Below are positions 53,566-62,855 of a stretch of 64,000 bases of DNA, one piece after another (the first letter of the stretch is position 1; every line of letters starts with the position of its first letter). The position numbers and the translations under genes were made by a program. The DNA lies in assembly GCF_014851685.1 (NCBI RefSeq), contig NZ_JACVAC010000007.1, positions 124,001 to 188,000 of the forward strand. Reading direction: 5' to 3'. The notes beneath the pieces are model-generated. The model was not told the origin of the DNA and made no database searches. It was given only the letters and a program-made list of their open reading frames with translations. This DNA is from Pseudomonas sp. PDM05. GTDB lineage: Bacteria > Pseudomonadota > Gammaproteobacteria > Pseudomonadales > Pseudomonadaceae.

Positions 53566-54861
53566 TTACAAGTCGTGGTGCAGGTACGCCGCCTGTTTCG
53601 GCAAGCGCAAGCTGAACAGGAAAGCGATCGCCATCATCAAAGTGACGTACCAATAAAAGCTGTTTTCCATGCCGATGGATTTCAGGCTCAGCGCGACGAA
53701 TTCCGCCGAGCCGCCAAAGATCGCATTGGCCACCGCATACGCCAGGCCAACCCCCAACGCACGCACCTGGGGCGGGAACATTTCCGCCTTCACCAGGCCG
53801 CTGATGGAGGTGTAGAAGCTGACGATCGCCAAGGCCAGGGTGATCAGCACAAAGGCCAGGAACGGGCTGCTGACGGTTTTCAGGGTGAGCAGGATCGGCA
53901 CGGTGAACAAGGTGCCAAGGCCGGCAAACCACAGCATCGAATTACGACGGCCGATCTTGTCCGCGAGCATGCCAAACACCGGCTGCATGCACATATACAG
54001 GAACAGCGCGCCGGTCATGATGTAGCTCGACGTCTTGGCGTGCATGCCGACCGTGTTCACCAGGTACTTCTGCATGTAGGTGGTGAAGGTATAGAAAATC
54101 AGCGAGCCGCCAGCGGTGTAGCCGAGCACCGTGATAAACGCTGCCTTATGGTCGCGAAACAGCGCGGCAATGCTGCCGGCGTCCTTGTCTTCGCGCATTT
54201 CCTTGCTGGTGGTTTCCTTGAGCGTACGGCGCAGCAGCAACGAGATCACCGCCGCAACGGCGCCGATCACGAATGGAATACGCCAGCCCCAGGCACGCAG
54301 CTCTTCTTCAGTGAGGATCTGTTGCAGGATCACCACCACCAGCACCGCCAGCAGTTGCCCGCCAATCAGGGTCACGTATTGGAACGAGGCGAAGAACCCG
54401 CGCTGGCCCTTGAGCGCGACTTCACTCATGTAGGTCGCGGTGGTGCCGTACTCGCCGCCCACGGACAAACCCTGGAACAGCCGCGCGATCAGCAGCAGGA
54501 TCGGCGCCCACACGCCGATGTCGTTGTAGGTGGGCAAAAACGCGATGACCAGGGAGCCGGCGCACATCATCAGCACCGAGATCATCATCGAGTTCTTGCG
54601 CCCGTGTTTGTCGGCCACGCGACCGAACAGCCAGCCGCCGATGGGGCGCATCAGGAAGCCGGCAGCAAACACACCAGCGGTGTTGACCAGTTGCACCGTG
54701 GGGTTGTCCGAAGGGAAGAAGGCCGGGGCAAAGTAGATGGCGCAGAAGGCGTAGACGTAGAAGTCGAACCATTCGACGAGGTTGCCGGAGGAGGCACCGA
54801 CAATCGCAAAAATCCGTTTGCTGCGTTCTTCTCCGGTGTAGTGACTGGTGGTTGTTGTCAT
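53566..54861 (-). CDS. pcaT: MFS transporter of the metabolite:H+ symporter family, PcaT-like
   Basis: The 431-aa protein has the MHS-family start [34 protein letters not shown] and [20 protein letters not shown], as in alpha-ketoglutarate and beta-ketoadipate transporters. Position at the head of pcaT-B-D-C suggests import of beta-ketoadipate or a related dicarboxylate. No PcaR palindrome is visible in its 90-base upstream gap, which is bounded by a REPIN-like repeat. Confidence 0.88.
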   Translation of the reverse strand: MTTTTSHYTGEERSKRIFAIVGASSGNLVEWFDFYVYAFCAIYFAPAFFPSDNPTVQLVNTAGVFAAGFLMRPIGGWLFGRVADKHGRKNSMMISVLMMCAGSLVIAFLPTYNDIGVWAPILLLIARLFQGLSVGGEYGTTATYMSEVALKGQRGFFASFQYVTLIGGQLLAVLVVVILQQILTEEELRAWGWRIPFVIGAVAAVISLLLRRTLKETTSKEMREDKDAGSIAALFRDHKAAFITVLGYTAGGSLIFYTFTTYMQKYLVNTVGMHAKTSSYIMTGALFLYMCMQPVFGMLADKIGRRNSMLWFAGLGTLFTVPILLTLKTVSSPFLAFVLITLALAIVSFYTSISGLVKAEMFPPQVRALGVGLAYAVANAIFGGSAEFVALSLKSIGMENSFYWYVTLMMAIAFLFSLRLPKQAAYLHHDL

Positions 54862-54959
54862 GATTTTTCACTCAGTGGGAACGGTTATAGCCTAGACATA
54901 CTTTGCAACAAGCTCGTTCCACAACAAGACCTTTAGAGGTGGGGTGGCCGAACTGGCCC

Positions 54960-55031
54960 TATCGCAGGCAAGCCAGCTCCCACCTTTGACGGTGTTCACA
55001 CATCAAGGTGGGAGCTGGCTTGCCTGCGATG
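54960..55031. repeat. REPIN-like element, reversed (tail-in) orientation
   Basis: It starts ATCGCAGGCAAGCCAGCTCC and ends GAGCTGGCTTGCCTGCGAT, so the two REP halves meet with their conserved heads (CCCACC / GGTGGG) on the inside rather than the outside. It separates pcaG from pcaT. Confidence 0.8.
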
Positions 55032-55048
55032 AGGCCCTCAAGACCACT

Positions 55049-55615
55049 TCAATAATCGAAGAACACCGTCTCCTTGTCGGTCCCCTGCAAAATCACATTC
55101 CACTGATGCACACCCTCTGCATCCTGCTTGGCAATCAACGTCTCACGCCGCTCAGCAGGTACACACGCCAACAACGGGTCATCCCCATTCATTGGCTCGC
55201 CCTCAAAATAAATCCGCGTGAGCAAGTGCTTCACCAGGCCCCGCGCAAACACCAGCACCACCAGGTGCGGCGCCTGGGTCGTGCCCTTGAGCCCTGGCAC
55301 TGCGCCCGGTTTGATGGTGGTAAAGCGAAACCGCCCTTCCCCATCCACGGGTACGCGGCCGAAGCCTTCGAAGTTCGGGTCGACGGCCTTGTCCTGCTCG
55401 TCTTCCGGGTGGTCGTACTTGCCGGCGGCGTTGGCCTGCCAGACTTCCAACATAGCGTCGTTGACGACTTCACCGTTGCCGTCCAGCACTTGCCCGCTGA
55501 TCGCCACGCGTTCGCCGAGGGTGGCGGCGGTGGTCAGGTCTTCGCGGTTCAGCCAGGTCAGGCCGATGTGGTAATACGGCCCGACGGTGTGGGACGTGGT
55601 CGCGTTGAGTGTCAT
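55049..55615 (-). CDS. pcaG: Protocatechuate 3,4-dioxygenase, alpha subunit
   Basis: The 188-aa subunit pairs with PcaH to open the protocatechuate ring. Motifs are TVGPYYHIGL, VWQANAAGKYDHPEDEQ and IKPGAVPGLKG; the iron-ligand tyrosine and histidines of PcaH are absent, as expected for alpha. ATG 55615; one base separates it from pcaH. It ends at the pca cluster's middle gap. Confidence 0.93.
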   Translation of the reverse strand: MTLNATTSHTVGPYYHIGLTWLNREDLTTAATLGERVAISGQVLDGNGEVVNDAMLEVWQANAAGKYDHPEDEQDKAVDPNFEGFGRVPVDGEGRFRFTTIKPGAVPGLKGTTQAPHLVVLVFARGLVKHLLTRIYFEGEPMNGDDPLLACVPAERRETLIAKQDAEGVHQWNVILQGTDKETVFFDY

Positions 55616-55616
55616 C

Positions 55617-56321
55617 TCATTTCTCCATCGGCGTGGCGTCGCGGCCGCGCAGGACGATGTCCCAGCGGTAGCCGAGGGCATAGGAAGGAATGGTTTTTTC
55701 CAGGTCGAAACGGGCGATCAATCGTTCCTTGGCGCGGGTGTCCGGCACGCAGTTGTAGATCGGGTCGTATTCCAGCAGCGGGTCGCCGGGGAAGTACATC
55801 TGCGTGACCAGGCGCGTCAGCACGCTGGGACCGAACAGCGAAAAGTGGATATGCGCCGGGCGCCACGCGTTGTGGTGGTTGCCCCACGGGTAGGCGCCGG
55901 GCTTGATGGTCTGGAACTGATACCAGCCATCGGCATCGGTGACGGTACGGCCGGTGCCGGTGAAATTCGGGTCCAGCGGCGCGTCATGCAGGTCGCGCTT
56001 ATGGTTGTAGCGCCCGGCGGCGTTGGCCTGCCAGATCTCCACCAGAATGCCCGGCACAGGCAGGCCATTCTCGTCGAGCACGCGGCCGTGAATGATGATG
56101 CGTTCGCCCTGGGGCTCGCCGTCATGCTGGGCGGTCAGGTCGTTGTCCTTCGCGTTGATCCGCTCGGCGCCGATGGTCGGGCCGGTGATTTCCGACAAGG
56201 AATGGGGCAGAAACACCAACGGCTGGGACGGCGAACGGACGTTCGTCGACTGGTAGGCCGGGTGCAGGTAATCAGGTTGAGTGCCCGCTTGCGGGCGCCG
56301 GTATCCAGGCTTGTCACTCAT
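55617..56321 (-). CDS. pcaH: Protocatechuate 3,4-dioxygenase, beta subunit
   Basis: The 234-aa beta subunit holds the catalytic Fe(III). The ligands are visible with exact family spacing: Y105 (GRYNHKRD), Y144 (PGAYPWGN), H157 and H159 (RPAHIHFS). It cleaves protocatechuate to 3-carboxy-cis,cis-muconate. It lies 17 bases after pcaF. Confidence 0.94.
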   Translation of the reverse strand: MSDKPGYRRPQAGTQPDYLHPAYQSTNVRSPSQPLVFLPHSLSEITGPTIGAERINAKDNDLTAQHDGEPQGERIIIHGRVLDENGLPVPGILVEIWQANAAGRYNHKRDLHDAPLDPNFTGTGRTVTDADGWYQFQTIKPGAYPWGNHHNAWRPAHIHFSLFGPSVLTRLVTQMYFPGDPLLEYDPIYNCVPDTRAKERLIARFDLEKTIPSYALGYRWDIVLRGRDATPMEK

Positions 56322-56338
56322 GGTGCAGTCCTCTTTTA

Positions 56339-57538
56339 TTAGATGCGTTCAATCGCCAGGGCCAAGCCTTGGCCGACGCCCACGCACATGGTCGCCAGGC
56401 CTTTGCGGCCGCCGGTTTTTTCCAATTGATGCAAAGCCGTCAGTACCAGGCGCGCGCCGCTCATGCCCAGGGGATGGCCGAGGGCGATGGCGCCGCCATT
56501 CGGGTTGACCTGCGGCGCATCGTCGGCAATGCCCAGTTCACGCAGTACCGCCAAGCCTTGGCTGGCGAAAGCTTCGTTGAGTTCGATGACATCAAAGTCG
56601 GTGACCGCCAGACCGAGGCGCGCCACCAACTTGCGTACCGCTGGCACCGGGCCGATCCCCATTACACGCGGCGCGACACCGGCGCTGGCCATGCCCAGGA
56701 CGCGGGCGCGGGCAGTCAGGCCGTGTTTTTGCACGGCCTCGGCGCTGGCCAGGATCAAGGCGGCGGCACCGTCATTCACACCGGAAGCATTGCCGGCGGT
56801 GACGGTTTTGTCCGGGCCGTTCACGGGTTTGAGCTTGGCCAGGGCTTCCAGGGTGGTGTCCCGTGGATGCTCATCGTGTTCTACCAGCGTCTCGCCTTTT
56901 TTATGGGCGACCCGTACCGGCACGATTTCTTCGGCGAAGAACCCGGCGGCTTGTGCGGCGGCGGTGCGTTGCTGGCTGCGCAGGGCGAAGGCGTCCTGGT
57001 CGGCGCGGGAAACCTGGTAGTCATCGGCAACGTTGTCGGCGGTCTGCGGCATCGCATCCACGCCGTACTGGGCCTTCATCAGCGGGTTGATAAAACGCCA
57101 GCCAATGGTGGTGTCTTCCAGTTTCATCGTGCGTGAGAACGCCGCGTCGGCCTTGCCCATCACGAACGGCGCCCGGGACATCGACTCGACGCCGCCGGCA
57201 ATCGTCAGCTCCATTTCGCCACTGGCGATCGCACGGAACGCGGTGCCGATGGCGTCCATGCCCGAGGCGCACAATCGGTTGAGGGTCACGCCGGGAATAC
57301 TCTCCGGCAGGCCCGCGAGCAACAGCGCCATGCGCGCGACGTTGCGGTTGTCTTCACCGGCCTGGTTGGCGCAGCCGAGGAATACTTCGTCGACGGCATT
57401 CCAATCCACCGACGGGTTGCGCTCGATCAGCGCCTTGATCGGCAACGCCGCCAGGTCATCGGCGCGTACCGTGGCCAGGCCACCGCCGAACCGGCCGATG
57501 GGCGTGCGGATCGCGTCGCAGATAAATACGTCACGCAT
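56339..57538 (-). CDS. pcaF: Beta-ketoadipyl-CoA thiolase
   Basis: PcaF cleaves beta-ketoadipyl-CoA to succinyl-CoA and acetyl-CoA. The 399-aa thiolase shows nucleophile C90 ([10 protein letters not shown]), H355 ([11 protein letters not shown]) and C385 (MCVGVGQG). Its ATG shares the A of the pcaJ stop (TGATG). Confidence 0.93.
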   Translation of the reverse strand: MRDVFICDAIRTPIGRFGGGLATVRADDLAALPIKALIERNPSVDWNAVDEVFLGCANQAGEDNRNVARMALLLAGLPESIPGVTLNRLCASGMDAIGTAFRAIASGEMELTIAGGVESMSRAPFVMGKADAAFSRTMKLEDTTIGWRFINPLMKAQYGVDAMPQTADNVADDYQVSRADQDAFALRSQQRTAAAQAAGFFAEEIVPVRVAHKKGETLVEHDEHPRDTTLEALAKLKPVNGPDKTVTAGNASGVNDGAAALILASAEAVQKHGLTARARVLGMASAGVAPRVMGIGPVPAVRKLVARLGLAVTDFDVIELNEAFASQGLAVLRELGIADDAPQVNPNGGAIALGHPLGMSGARLVLTALHQLEKTGGRKGLATMCVGVGQGLALAIERI

Positions 57539-58317
57539 CAGGCTTCTCCTGGCGCTTGGCCGTGGGCGGCCGCCGTGCGCGCTTCGAGGTCACGCAGGGC
57601 GCTCAGTTCCAGGTCGGTCGGTGCGGCGGTGGTGCTGACCTGGTCGGCAAACCGAATCGCCCAACCAGTGGCGGCCACTACTTGCTCGCGGGTCACGCCG
57701 GGGTGCAGCGCGGTGACCACAAACTCATGGGTGCCCGCTTCCGGTTCCATGATGCACAGATCGGTAATAATCCCGACAGGACCGGCGCCCGGCAGGCCCA
57801 GACGCTTGCGCGAATCGCCGCCCTCGCCGTGGCCGACCGAGGTGATGAAGTCCAGCTTGTCGACAAACGAACGCGCCGACTGTTTGAGGATGATCAGCAC
57901 GCTCTTGGCCGAGCCGGCAATTTCCGGTGCGCCACCGGCACCCGGCAGGCGCACTTTGGGCTGGTGGTAGTCACCGACCACGGTGGTGTTGATGTTGCCG
58001 AAGCGGTCAACCTGCGCTGCGCCGAGAAAGCCGACGTCGATGCGCCCGCCTTGCAGCCAGTAGCGAAAGATCTCACCCGTGGGCACGACAGTGTCGGCGG
58101 TTTCCGCCAGCTCGCCATCACCGATGGACAGCGGCAACACGCTGGGCTTGGCGCCAATCGGGCCGGACTCGTAGATCAGCACCACGTCCGGCGAGGAGGT
58201 CAGGCGCGCCAGGTTGGCAGCCTTGGACGGCAAGCCGATGCCGACGAAACACACGGAGCCGTTCTGGAGACGGCGCGCGGCAGCGACGGTCATCATTTCA
58301 TTGGTCGAGTAAGCCAT
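57538..58317 (-). CDS. pcaJ: 3-oxoadipate CoA-transferase, subunit B
   Basis: PcaJ with PcaI moves CoA from succinyl-CoA to beta-ketoadipate. The 259-aa protein has the class I CoA-transferase pattern [19 protein letters not shown] and the glutamate motif [19 protein letters not shown]. It is of the CatJ type (longer than classical PcaJ). It is coupled to pcaI by a TAATG overlap. Confidence 0.9.
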   Translation of the reverse strand: MAYSTNEMMTVAAARRLQNGSVCFVGIGLPSKAANLARLTSSPDVVLIYESGPIGAKPSVLPLSIGDGELAETADTVVPTGEIFRYWLQGGRIDVGFLGAAQVDRFGNINTTVVGDYHQPKVRLPGAGGAPEIAGSAKSVLIILKQSARSFVDKLDFITSVGHGEGGDSRKRLGLPGAGPVGIITDLCIMEPEAGTHEFVVTALHPGVTREQVVAATGWAIRFADQVSTTAAPTDLELSALRDLEARTAAAHGQAPGEA

Positions 58318-59174
58318 TACTGGGCCTCCTGCTGTGTGGTCAGCTTGGCCTGGAATTCACTGAAGTCGGCAGTGCCGTGGATGTATTCATCGATCCAGGC
58401 GGTAAAGGTCTCACGGTCACGGGCGATGGGGTCCCACGCCTGGTAGAAACGGTTGTCGCGCTCGTTGTAGCCGTGGGCGTAGGACGGATGCGCGCCACCG
58501 GGTACATGGCACACGGCCGTCAGGGCCCAGGTCGGCAATACGCAGCTGTTCATCGGTGCATTCAGGTCATCGACGATTTCTTCCACGGTGACGATGCAGC
58601 GCTGGGCCGCCAGGGCCGCCTCCCTCTGCACACCGAGAATGCCCCAGAGCAGCACGTTACCCTTGCGGTCGGCCTTTTGCGCGTGGATCACGGTCACGTC
58701 CGGGCGCACCGACGGCACCGCCGCCAGCACTTCGCCGGTGAACGGGCACGTCACGCTCTTGATCAGCGGGTTGACCTTGGGCAGGTCGGAACCGGCGTAG
58801 GCACGCAGCACCGCGAACGGCAGGCCGGAAGCACCGGCGACGTAGGCATTGGCCAGGTCGGCGTGGCTGTGTTCTTCGATCTCCAGCGGTTGCGGCCATT
58901 GCTTCTCGACCGCGTCGCGCAGGCGGTGCAGGGAACCCACGCCCGGGTTGCCGCCCCAGGAGAAAATCAGCTTGCGGGCGCAACCGGCACCGATCAATTG
59001 GTCGTAGACCAAGTCAGGGGTCATACGCACCAGCGTCAGGTCTTTCTTGCCCTGACGAATGATTTCATGACCCGCTGCCGTAGGGATCAGGTGGGTAAAA
59101 CCTTCGAGCGCAACGGTATCGCCGTCGTTCACGAAGCGCTTTACCGCGTCGGTCAGGGTGAGCATTTCAGCCAT
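58317..59174 (-). CDS. pcaI: 3-oxoadipate CoA-transferase, subunit A
   Basis: The 285-aa subunit starts MAEMLTLTDAVKRFVNDGD and has the class I CoA-transferase alpha features (EGFTHLIPTAAGHEIIRQG, FSWGGNPGVGSLHRLRD). It is the CatI-like form. ATG 59174; the frame upstream is promoter. A perfect PcaR-type palindrome lies 107-121 bases before its start. It heads pcaI-J-F-H-G. Confidence 0.9.
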   Translation of the reverse strand: MAEMLTLTDAVKRFVNDGDTVALEGFTHLIPTAAGHEIIRQGKKDLTLVRMTPDLVYDQLIGAGCARKLIFSWGGNPGVGSLHRLRDAVEKQWPQPLEIEEHSHADLANAYVAGASGLPFAVLRAYAGSDLPKVNPLIKSVTCPFTGEVLAAVPSVRPDVTVIHAQKADRKGNVLLWGILGVQREAALAAQRCIVTVEEIVDDLNAPMNSCVLPTWALTAVCHVPGGAHPSYAHGYNERDNRFYQAWDPIARDRETFTAWIDEYIHGTADFSEFQAKLTTQQEAQ

Positions 59175-59263
59175 GGGGTTGGGCTCCCGGTGTGGATCAA
59201 AAAAGGCGCGGAGGTGGCGCCGAAGTGCTTTGAAGGTTAAGTCGGGGGAATGCGCCAAACAAT

Positions 59264-59295
59264 CCGATAATCGACTCAGTGTTCGATTATCGAAC
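59264..59295 (-). promoter_or_regulatory. PcaR operator at pcaI
   Basis: GTTCGATTATCGAAC (59281-59295) is a perfect 15-bp palindrome, and CCGATAATCGACT (59264-59276) is a second, weaker copy 10 bases away; the two share the CGAT(T/A)ATCG core. This matches the type of site bound by the IclR-family activator PcaR. Confidence 0.75.
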
Positions 59296-59351
59296 CGATT
59301 GTTGTCTAGCTAATCTTTCCTACATGCAGGCCCAAAGTGGGCACGGCCCCC

Positions 59352-59441
59352 TGTGGGAGCGGGCTTGCTCGCGAATGCGGTGTATCAGTCAACTCATGTA
59401 TTCACTGACCCACCGCATTCGCGAGCGAGCCCGCTCCCACA
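59352..59441. repeat. REPIN-like element, GAGCGGGCTTG class
   Basis: TGTGGGAGCGGGCTTGCTCG and CGAGCGAGCCCGCTCCCACA close the hairpin, with inner GCGAATGCGGTG pairing to CACCGCATTCGC. It lies between pcaK and pcaI. Confidence 0.85.
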
Positions 59442-59474
59442 TAAGCCCGGTCGGCATAGAATCAGCGCCAAGCG

Positions 59475-60815
59475 CTAGGTCGCATCCGCATGACTGACCA
59501 TGCCCTTGATCACCACCGCAGCCGTGGCCAGCGCAGCCGGAATCACCAGTGCCGTCAGCACTTGCTCGAAATTCCAGCCCAGCCCCAGCAGCGTCGCGCC
59601 CATCCAAGCGCCGAGGATCGCGCCGAAGCGACCGATGCCGAGCATCCACGACACGCCCGTGGCACGGCCCTGGGTCGGGTAGAAACGTGCGGCCAGCGAT
59701 GGCATCGCCGATTGCGCACCGTTGACGCACATCCCGGCGATCAACACCAAGGTTGCCAGCAGCGTAATGTTGCCCAGACTCTGGCCGACCGCGTAGGCAA
59801 ACACCCCGGCCAACAGGTAGAAAGTGCCGATGACCTTGTGCGGATTGAACCGGTCCATCGCCCACCCCACACCGACCGCACTGAGCACGCCACCAAACTG
59901 GAACAGTGCTCCGATAAACGCGGCCTGTTCCATGCTGGCGCCGCTGTCGCGCATCAGGGTCGGCAACCAACTGGTCAGCAGGTACACGATCACCAGGCCC
60001 ATGAAGTAGGTCAGCCACAACAGCAAGGTGCCGGCGCTGTAGGTGCCGGAGAAGATCACCGCGAAGACGTTGCGCGCCTTGACGGTTTTTTGCTCGGGCA
60101 CGCTGAACGCAGTGGCTTGGGCGACGATATTCGGTTCGATGGGCGCCAGGGTCTTGCGCACCCTGTCGGTGCCGCGATTGCGCACCACCAGGTAACGCGC
60201 CGACTCCGGCAGCCAGAGCATCAGCACCACCACCAGGATCAAGGGCAGAATGCCGCCGATCATCAACAGGGCATGCCAGCCGAACGCCGGGATCAGCTTG
60301 GCCGAGATAAACCCGCCACCGGCCATGCCCAGGTTGAAACCGCAGAACATGCTGGTCACCAGCAGCGACTTGTGGCGCTCGGGGGTGTATTCGGAGAGCA
60401 GCGTGGTGGCATTCGGCATGCCCGCCCCCAGGCCGAGCCCGGTGAGGAAGCGCAGCACCAGCAACTGGTCGACGTTACTGCTGTAGGCCGACGCCAGGCT
60501 GAACGCACCAAACACCAGCACCGCGCCGACCAACACCACTTTGCGCCCGAAGCGGTCGGCCAGCGGACCCGAGCCGAGGGCGCCGAAGACCATGCCGATC
60601 AACGCGGCGCTCATCACCGGGCCGAGGCTGGCGCGGTCGATGCCCCAGTCCTGGGACAAGGCCGGCGCGATAAAGCCCATGGCCGCCGTGTCGAGGCCAT
60701 CGAGGAAGACAATCAGGAAACACAGGATCACCACACGCCACTGGTAGCGTGACAGCGGCTGGGCGTTGATGAAGGACTGGACGTCCAGGGTAGTACCGAC
60801 AGAAGGCTGATTCAT
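59475..60815 (-). CDS. pcaK: 4-hydroxybenzoate transporter PcaK, AAHS-family MFS
   Basis: The 446-aa transporter starts MNQPSVGTTLDVQSFINAQP and has the AAHS signature LIVFLDGLDTAAMGFIAPAL, GPLADRFGRKVVL and WLPESARYLVVRNRG. It imports 4-hydroxybenzoate or protocatechuate by proton symport and can serve chemotaxis to these. It follows pcaR on the same strand. No CGATTATCG site is seen in its 147-base upstream gap. Confidence 0.9.
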   Translation of the reverse strand: MNQPSVGTTLDVQSFINAQPLSRYQWRVVILCFLIVFLDGLDTAAMGFIAPALSQDWGIDRASLGPVMSAALIGMVFGALGSGPLADRFGRKVVLVGAVLVFGAFSLASAYSSNVDQLLVLRFLTGLGLGAGMPNATTLLSEYTPERHKSLLVTSMFCGFNLGMAGGGFISAKLIPAFGWHALLMIGGILPLILVVVLMLWLPESARYLVVRNRGTDRVRKTLAPIEPNIVAQATAFSVPEQKTVKARNVFAVIFSGTYSAGTLLLWLTYFMGLVIVYLLTSWLPTLMRDSGASMEQAAFIGALFQFGGVLSAVGVGWAMDRFNPHKVIGTFYLLAGVFAYAVGQSLGNITLLATLVLIAGMCVNGAQSAMPSLAARFYPTQGRATGVSWMLGIGRFGAILGAWMGATLLGLGWNFEQVLTALVIPAALATAAVVIKGMVSHADAT

Positions 60816-60962
60816 TATTGTTATTTCCACACCGATGGGCGGGCTGACAACCTTTGGTCGTCATTATTATTGGGGCGCGCCCTAGAGCGCTGCCGCACAT
60901 TAATAAGCCAGGGGAAACATCGTCAATTGACCGAGCCGGGATCTGTGCGGTCACCGAACACC

Positions 60963-61805
60963 TTAGGTAAACAGCTGCGCGCTCAGTTCGCGACTGGCGC
61001 TGAGCATACTCGGCAGGAAACGCTGCTCCAGCTCATTGCGGCTGACGCGTCCGGCGTGGGTGCTGACGTTGAGCGCGGCCAACACCTGGCCAGACGCGTC
61101 ATACACCGGCACGGCGATGGAACGCAGGCCCTGCTCCAGTTCCTGATCGACGATGCACCAGCCCTGCTGACGTACTTGTTGCAGGCAGTCGAGCAAGGCC
61201 GTCGGCGTGGTCAGGGTGCGGCTGGTCTTGGTTTGCAGGTCGGCGTGATCGAGGTAGTCCTGTAAAGAGGCGTCATCCAGTGCGGCAAGGAGGATGCGGC
61301 CCATCGAGGTGCAATACGCCGGCAGGCGGCCGCCTACCGACAGGTCGACCGAGATCAGGCGCTGGGTCGTGGCGGAGCGGGCAATGTAGAGGATGTCATC
61401 ACCCTCGAGGGTGGCCATGTTGCAGGCTTCGTGGAGTTGCTCGCTCATGCGGTCCAGATAAGGCTGCGCCGACACTGCCAGCGGCGTGGACGATAAGTAC
61501 GCATGGCCGAGGGTCAGCACTTTGGGCAGCAGCGAATAGGTGCGCCCATCGGTGGTGGCGTAGCCGAGCTTGATCAGCGTGTAGAGGCAACGGCGCACGG
61601 CGGCGCGGGGGATTTCGGTGCGGTGGCTGATTTGCGCAATGGTCAGGTGCCGCTTGCGCTCCTGGAACGCCTGCACCACGGCCAGGCCACGGGCCAGGGA
61701 GGTCATGAAATCCGGATCGCCGGTAAACGCCTGAATCCGCTTGGCCGGTGAAGCCACGATCGGTGGCGCCACTGATGCGAAAGAGTTGCGCAGTTGATCG
61801 TTCAT
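60963..61805 (-). CDS. pcaR: IclR-family regulator PcaR
   Basis: PcaR activates pca genes in response to beta-ketoadipate. The 280-aa protein has an N-terminal extension (NDQLRNSFASVAPP) and the IclR winged helix (RHLTIAQISHRTEIPRAAVRRCLYTL). The effector domain (DDILYIARSATTQRLISV, GRILLAALDD, EQGLRSIAVPVYDASGQV) follows. A nearby palindrome pair lies about 100-125 bases upstream, so it may regulate its own gene. ATG 61805 is preferred; the extra nine codons upstream are not conserved in style. Confidence 0.9.
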   Translation of the reverse strand: MNDQLRNSFASVAPPIVASPAKRIQAFTGDPDFMTSLARGLAVVQAFQERKRHLTIAQISHRTEIPRAAVRRCLYTLIKLGYATTDGRTYSLLPKVLTLGHAYLSSTPLAVSAQPYLDRMSEQLHEACNMATLEGDDILYIARSATTQRLISVDLSVGGRLPAYCTSMGRILLAALDDASLQDYLDHADLQTKTSRTLTTPTALLDCLQQVRQQGWCIVDQELEQGLRSIAVPVYDASGQVLAALNVSTHAGRVSRNELEQRFLPSMLSASRELSAQLFT

Positions 61806-61902
61806 CTCAGGGATCCTTTTTCTTGTTTTCAACCACAGAAGGTTTGGCCTCTATTACAAGCCGCGCGGGTCGCCAGACACAATGTCCGCCCCGCAACGCT
61901 GG

Positions 61903-61931
61903 GCGATTATCGAACACATATCCGATTATCG
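61903..61931 (-). promoter_or_regulatory. PcaR-type operator pair upstream of pcaR
   Basis: GCGATTATCGAAC and CCGATTATCGC repeat the CGATTATCG core with about 20 bases between centres, very like the site at pcaI. They lie about 100 bases before the pcaR ATG. Confidence 0.65.
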
Positions 61932-62331
61932 CAATTTACCCCGCCCGGATCATAAAGCTGGGTGGCGCCTCGCAACAGCATGAAGAGGAGATATTTCTTG
62001 ACGCCAGATTTTCAGCAATTACGCACGCGCTCAAGTAACAGAACGCTCACACAAAGTTGTCGATTTTTAACTTTATGGTGATAGTGTTATTCAAATGCGC
62101 CGCTATACTGCAAGCTGTGCAGAGGTCAGCCCGGTTTGATAATCGGGATCAGAGCTCGCCAGGCGGCACACTCAGTGTGTGACGTCGGTCACAAGTACCG
62201 GTTTATTGAATGGACTCCAGGCACGACTTTCTAACTTGAAGGGTTCAACTTGGAATTGCCTGAGCACGACTGTCCAATACACCCCTGTACGGCAATTAAA
62301 CTCAACTCACTTCAATAAGGTATTCAATAAA
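61932..62331. other. Intergenic region without a convincing gene
   Basis: About 400 bases between the pcaR operators and the small 66-aa gene. A weak CCGG-TTTGATAAT-CGGG stem-like stretch lies near 62132-62147 and TCAGTGTGTGACGTCGGTCA near 62172-62191. No RNA gene is recognisable. Confidence 0.4.
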
Positions 62332-62532
62332 GTGACAAAAGATGAACTGCGCGCGGAACTTGAGCGCCAGGAACAACGTTACAAGGACGTTTACGGCGGG
62401 GAAGTCACCACCTACGCCGCCCAGCCAGAACCTGAACGCAAACCTTGGCGTAAACGCGCCAGCCTGCTTGACCAGGCCTTTGCCCAGGAAATCCAAAAGA
62501 TTGAACAGGAACTCAAAGCCGAAGAGCCATAA
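62332..62532 (+). CDS. Conserved-looking 66-aa cytoplasmic protein, unrecognised
   Basis: The GTG at 62332 is preceded by TAAGG and starts a hydrophilic, helical product ([20 protein letters not shown], ending [11 protein letters not shown]). It is rich in charged residues and has no cysteine or membrane segment. The open frame goes further up to 62179 but the upstream part is less protein-like. I recall similar short proteins in other pseudomonads but cannot name a family. It may be linked to the phosphate transporter 320 bases on. Confidence 0.6.
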   Translation: MTKDELRAELERQEQRYKDVYGGEVTTYAAQPEPERKPWRKRASLLDQAFAQEIQKIEQELKAEEP

Positions 62533-62855
62533 GCGCTTCGGCCCGAGCGCCAGGATTTGCCACCTCGGCTGGCGTATTGCCAGCTGAGGGCAGCCATTGC
62601 TCTAGCAAGCGACCTACAGTCGCAGACGAAATTTCATACAAATGTTTCAGGCATGCCATTTTCATGGCAATTCCCTGCCCTGCAAGCCTTGTGCTTTATA
62701 AATCAAAGACTTGTCAAAGCCCCGAAAACCCTGGGATAGGCGCCTTCCCCCCAGGCTTTTTCAATGAAGATTGTTACCGATGAGCAGCTAATGCATCGAT
62801 TACTGAGGTTTTCTGGCATAATCGCGCCCCCTTACGACCGGGTCAGAAAACCTTC
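62533..62855. other. Intergenic region with a terminator-like hairpin
   Basis: This holds an imperfect hairpin at 62729 with a T-run and, just before the transporter gene, CATAAT at 62817-62822 that may be a -10 element. Otherwise nothing recognised. Confidence 0.4.
62729..62761 (+). terminator. Possible terminator
   Basis: CCCTGGG and CCCAGG pair around a 14-base loop, followed by CTTTTTC. The stem is short and the loop long, so this is uncertain. Confidence 0.45.

Noticed and set aside
20465..59441. Dispersed palindromic repeats as a CRISPR array
   Set aside because: Copies are single, kilobases apart, at gene ends, without spacers or cas genes.
62132..62147. GATAATCG as a third PcaR site
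   Set aside because: Only a half match, over 300 bases from pcaR, and better explained as a small CCGG/CGGG stem.
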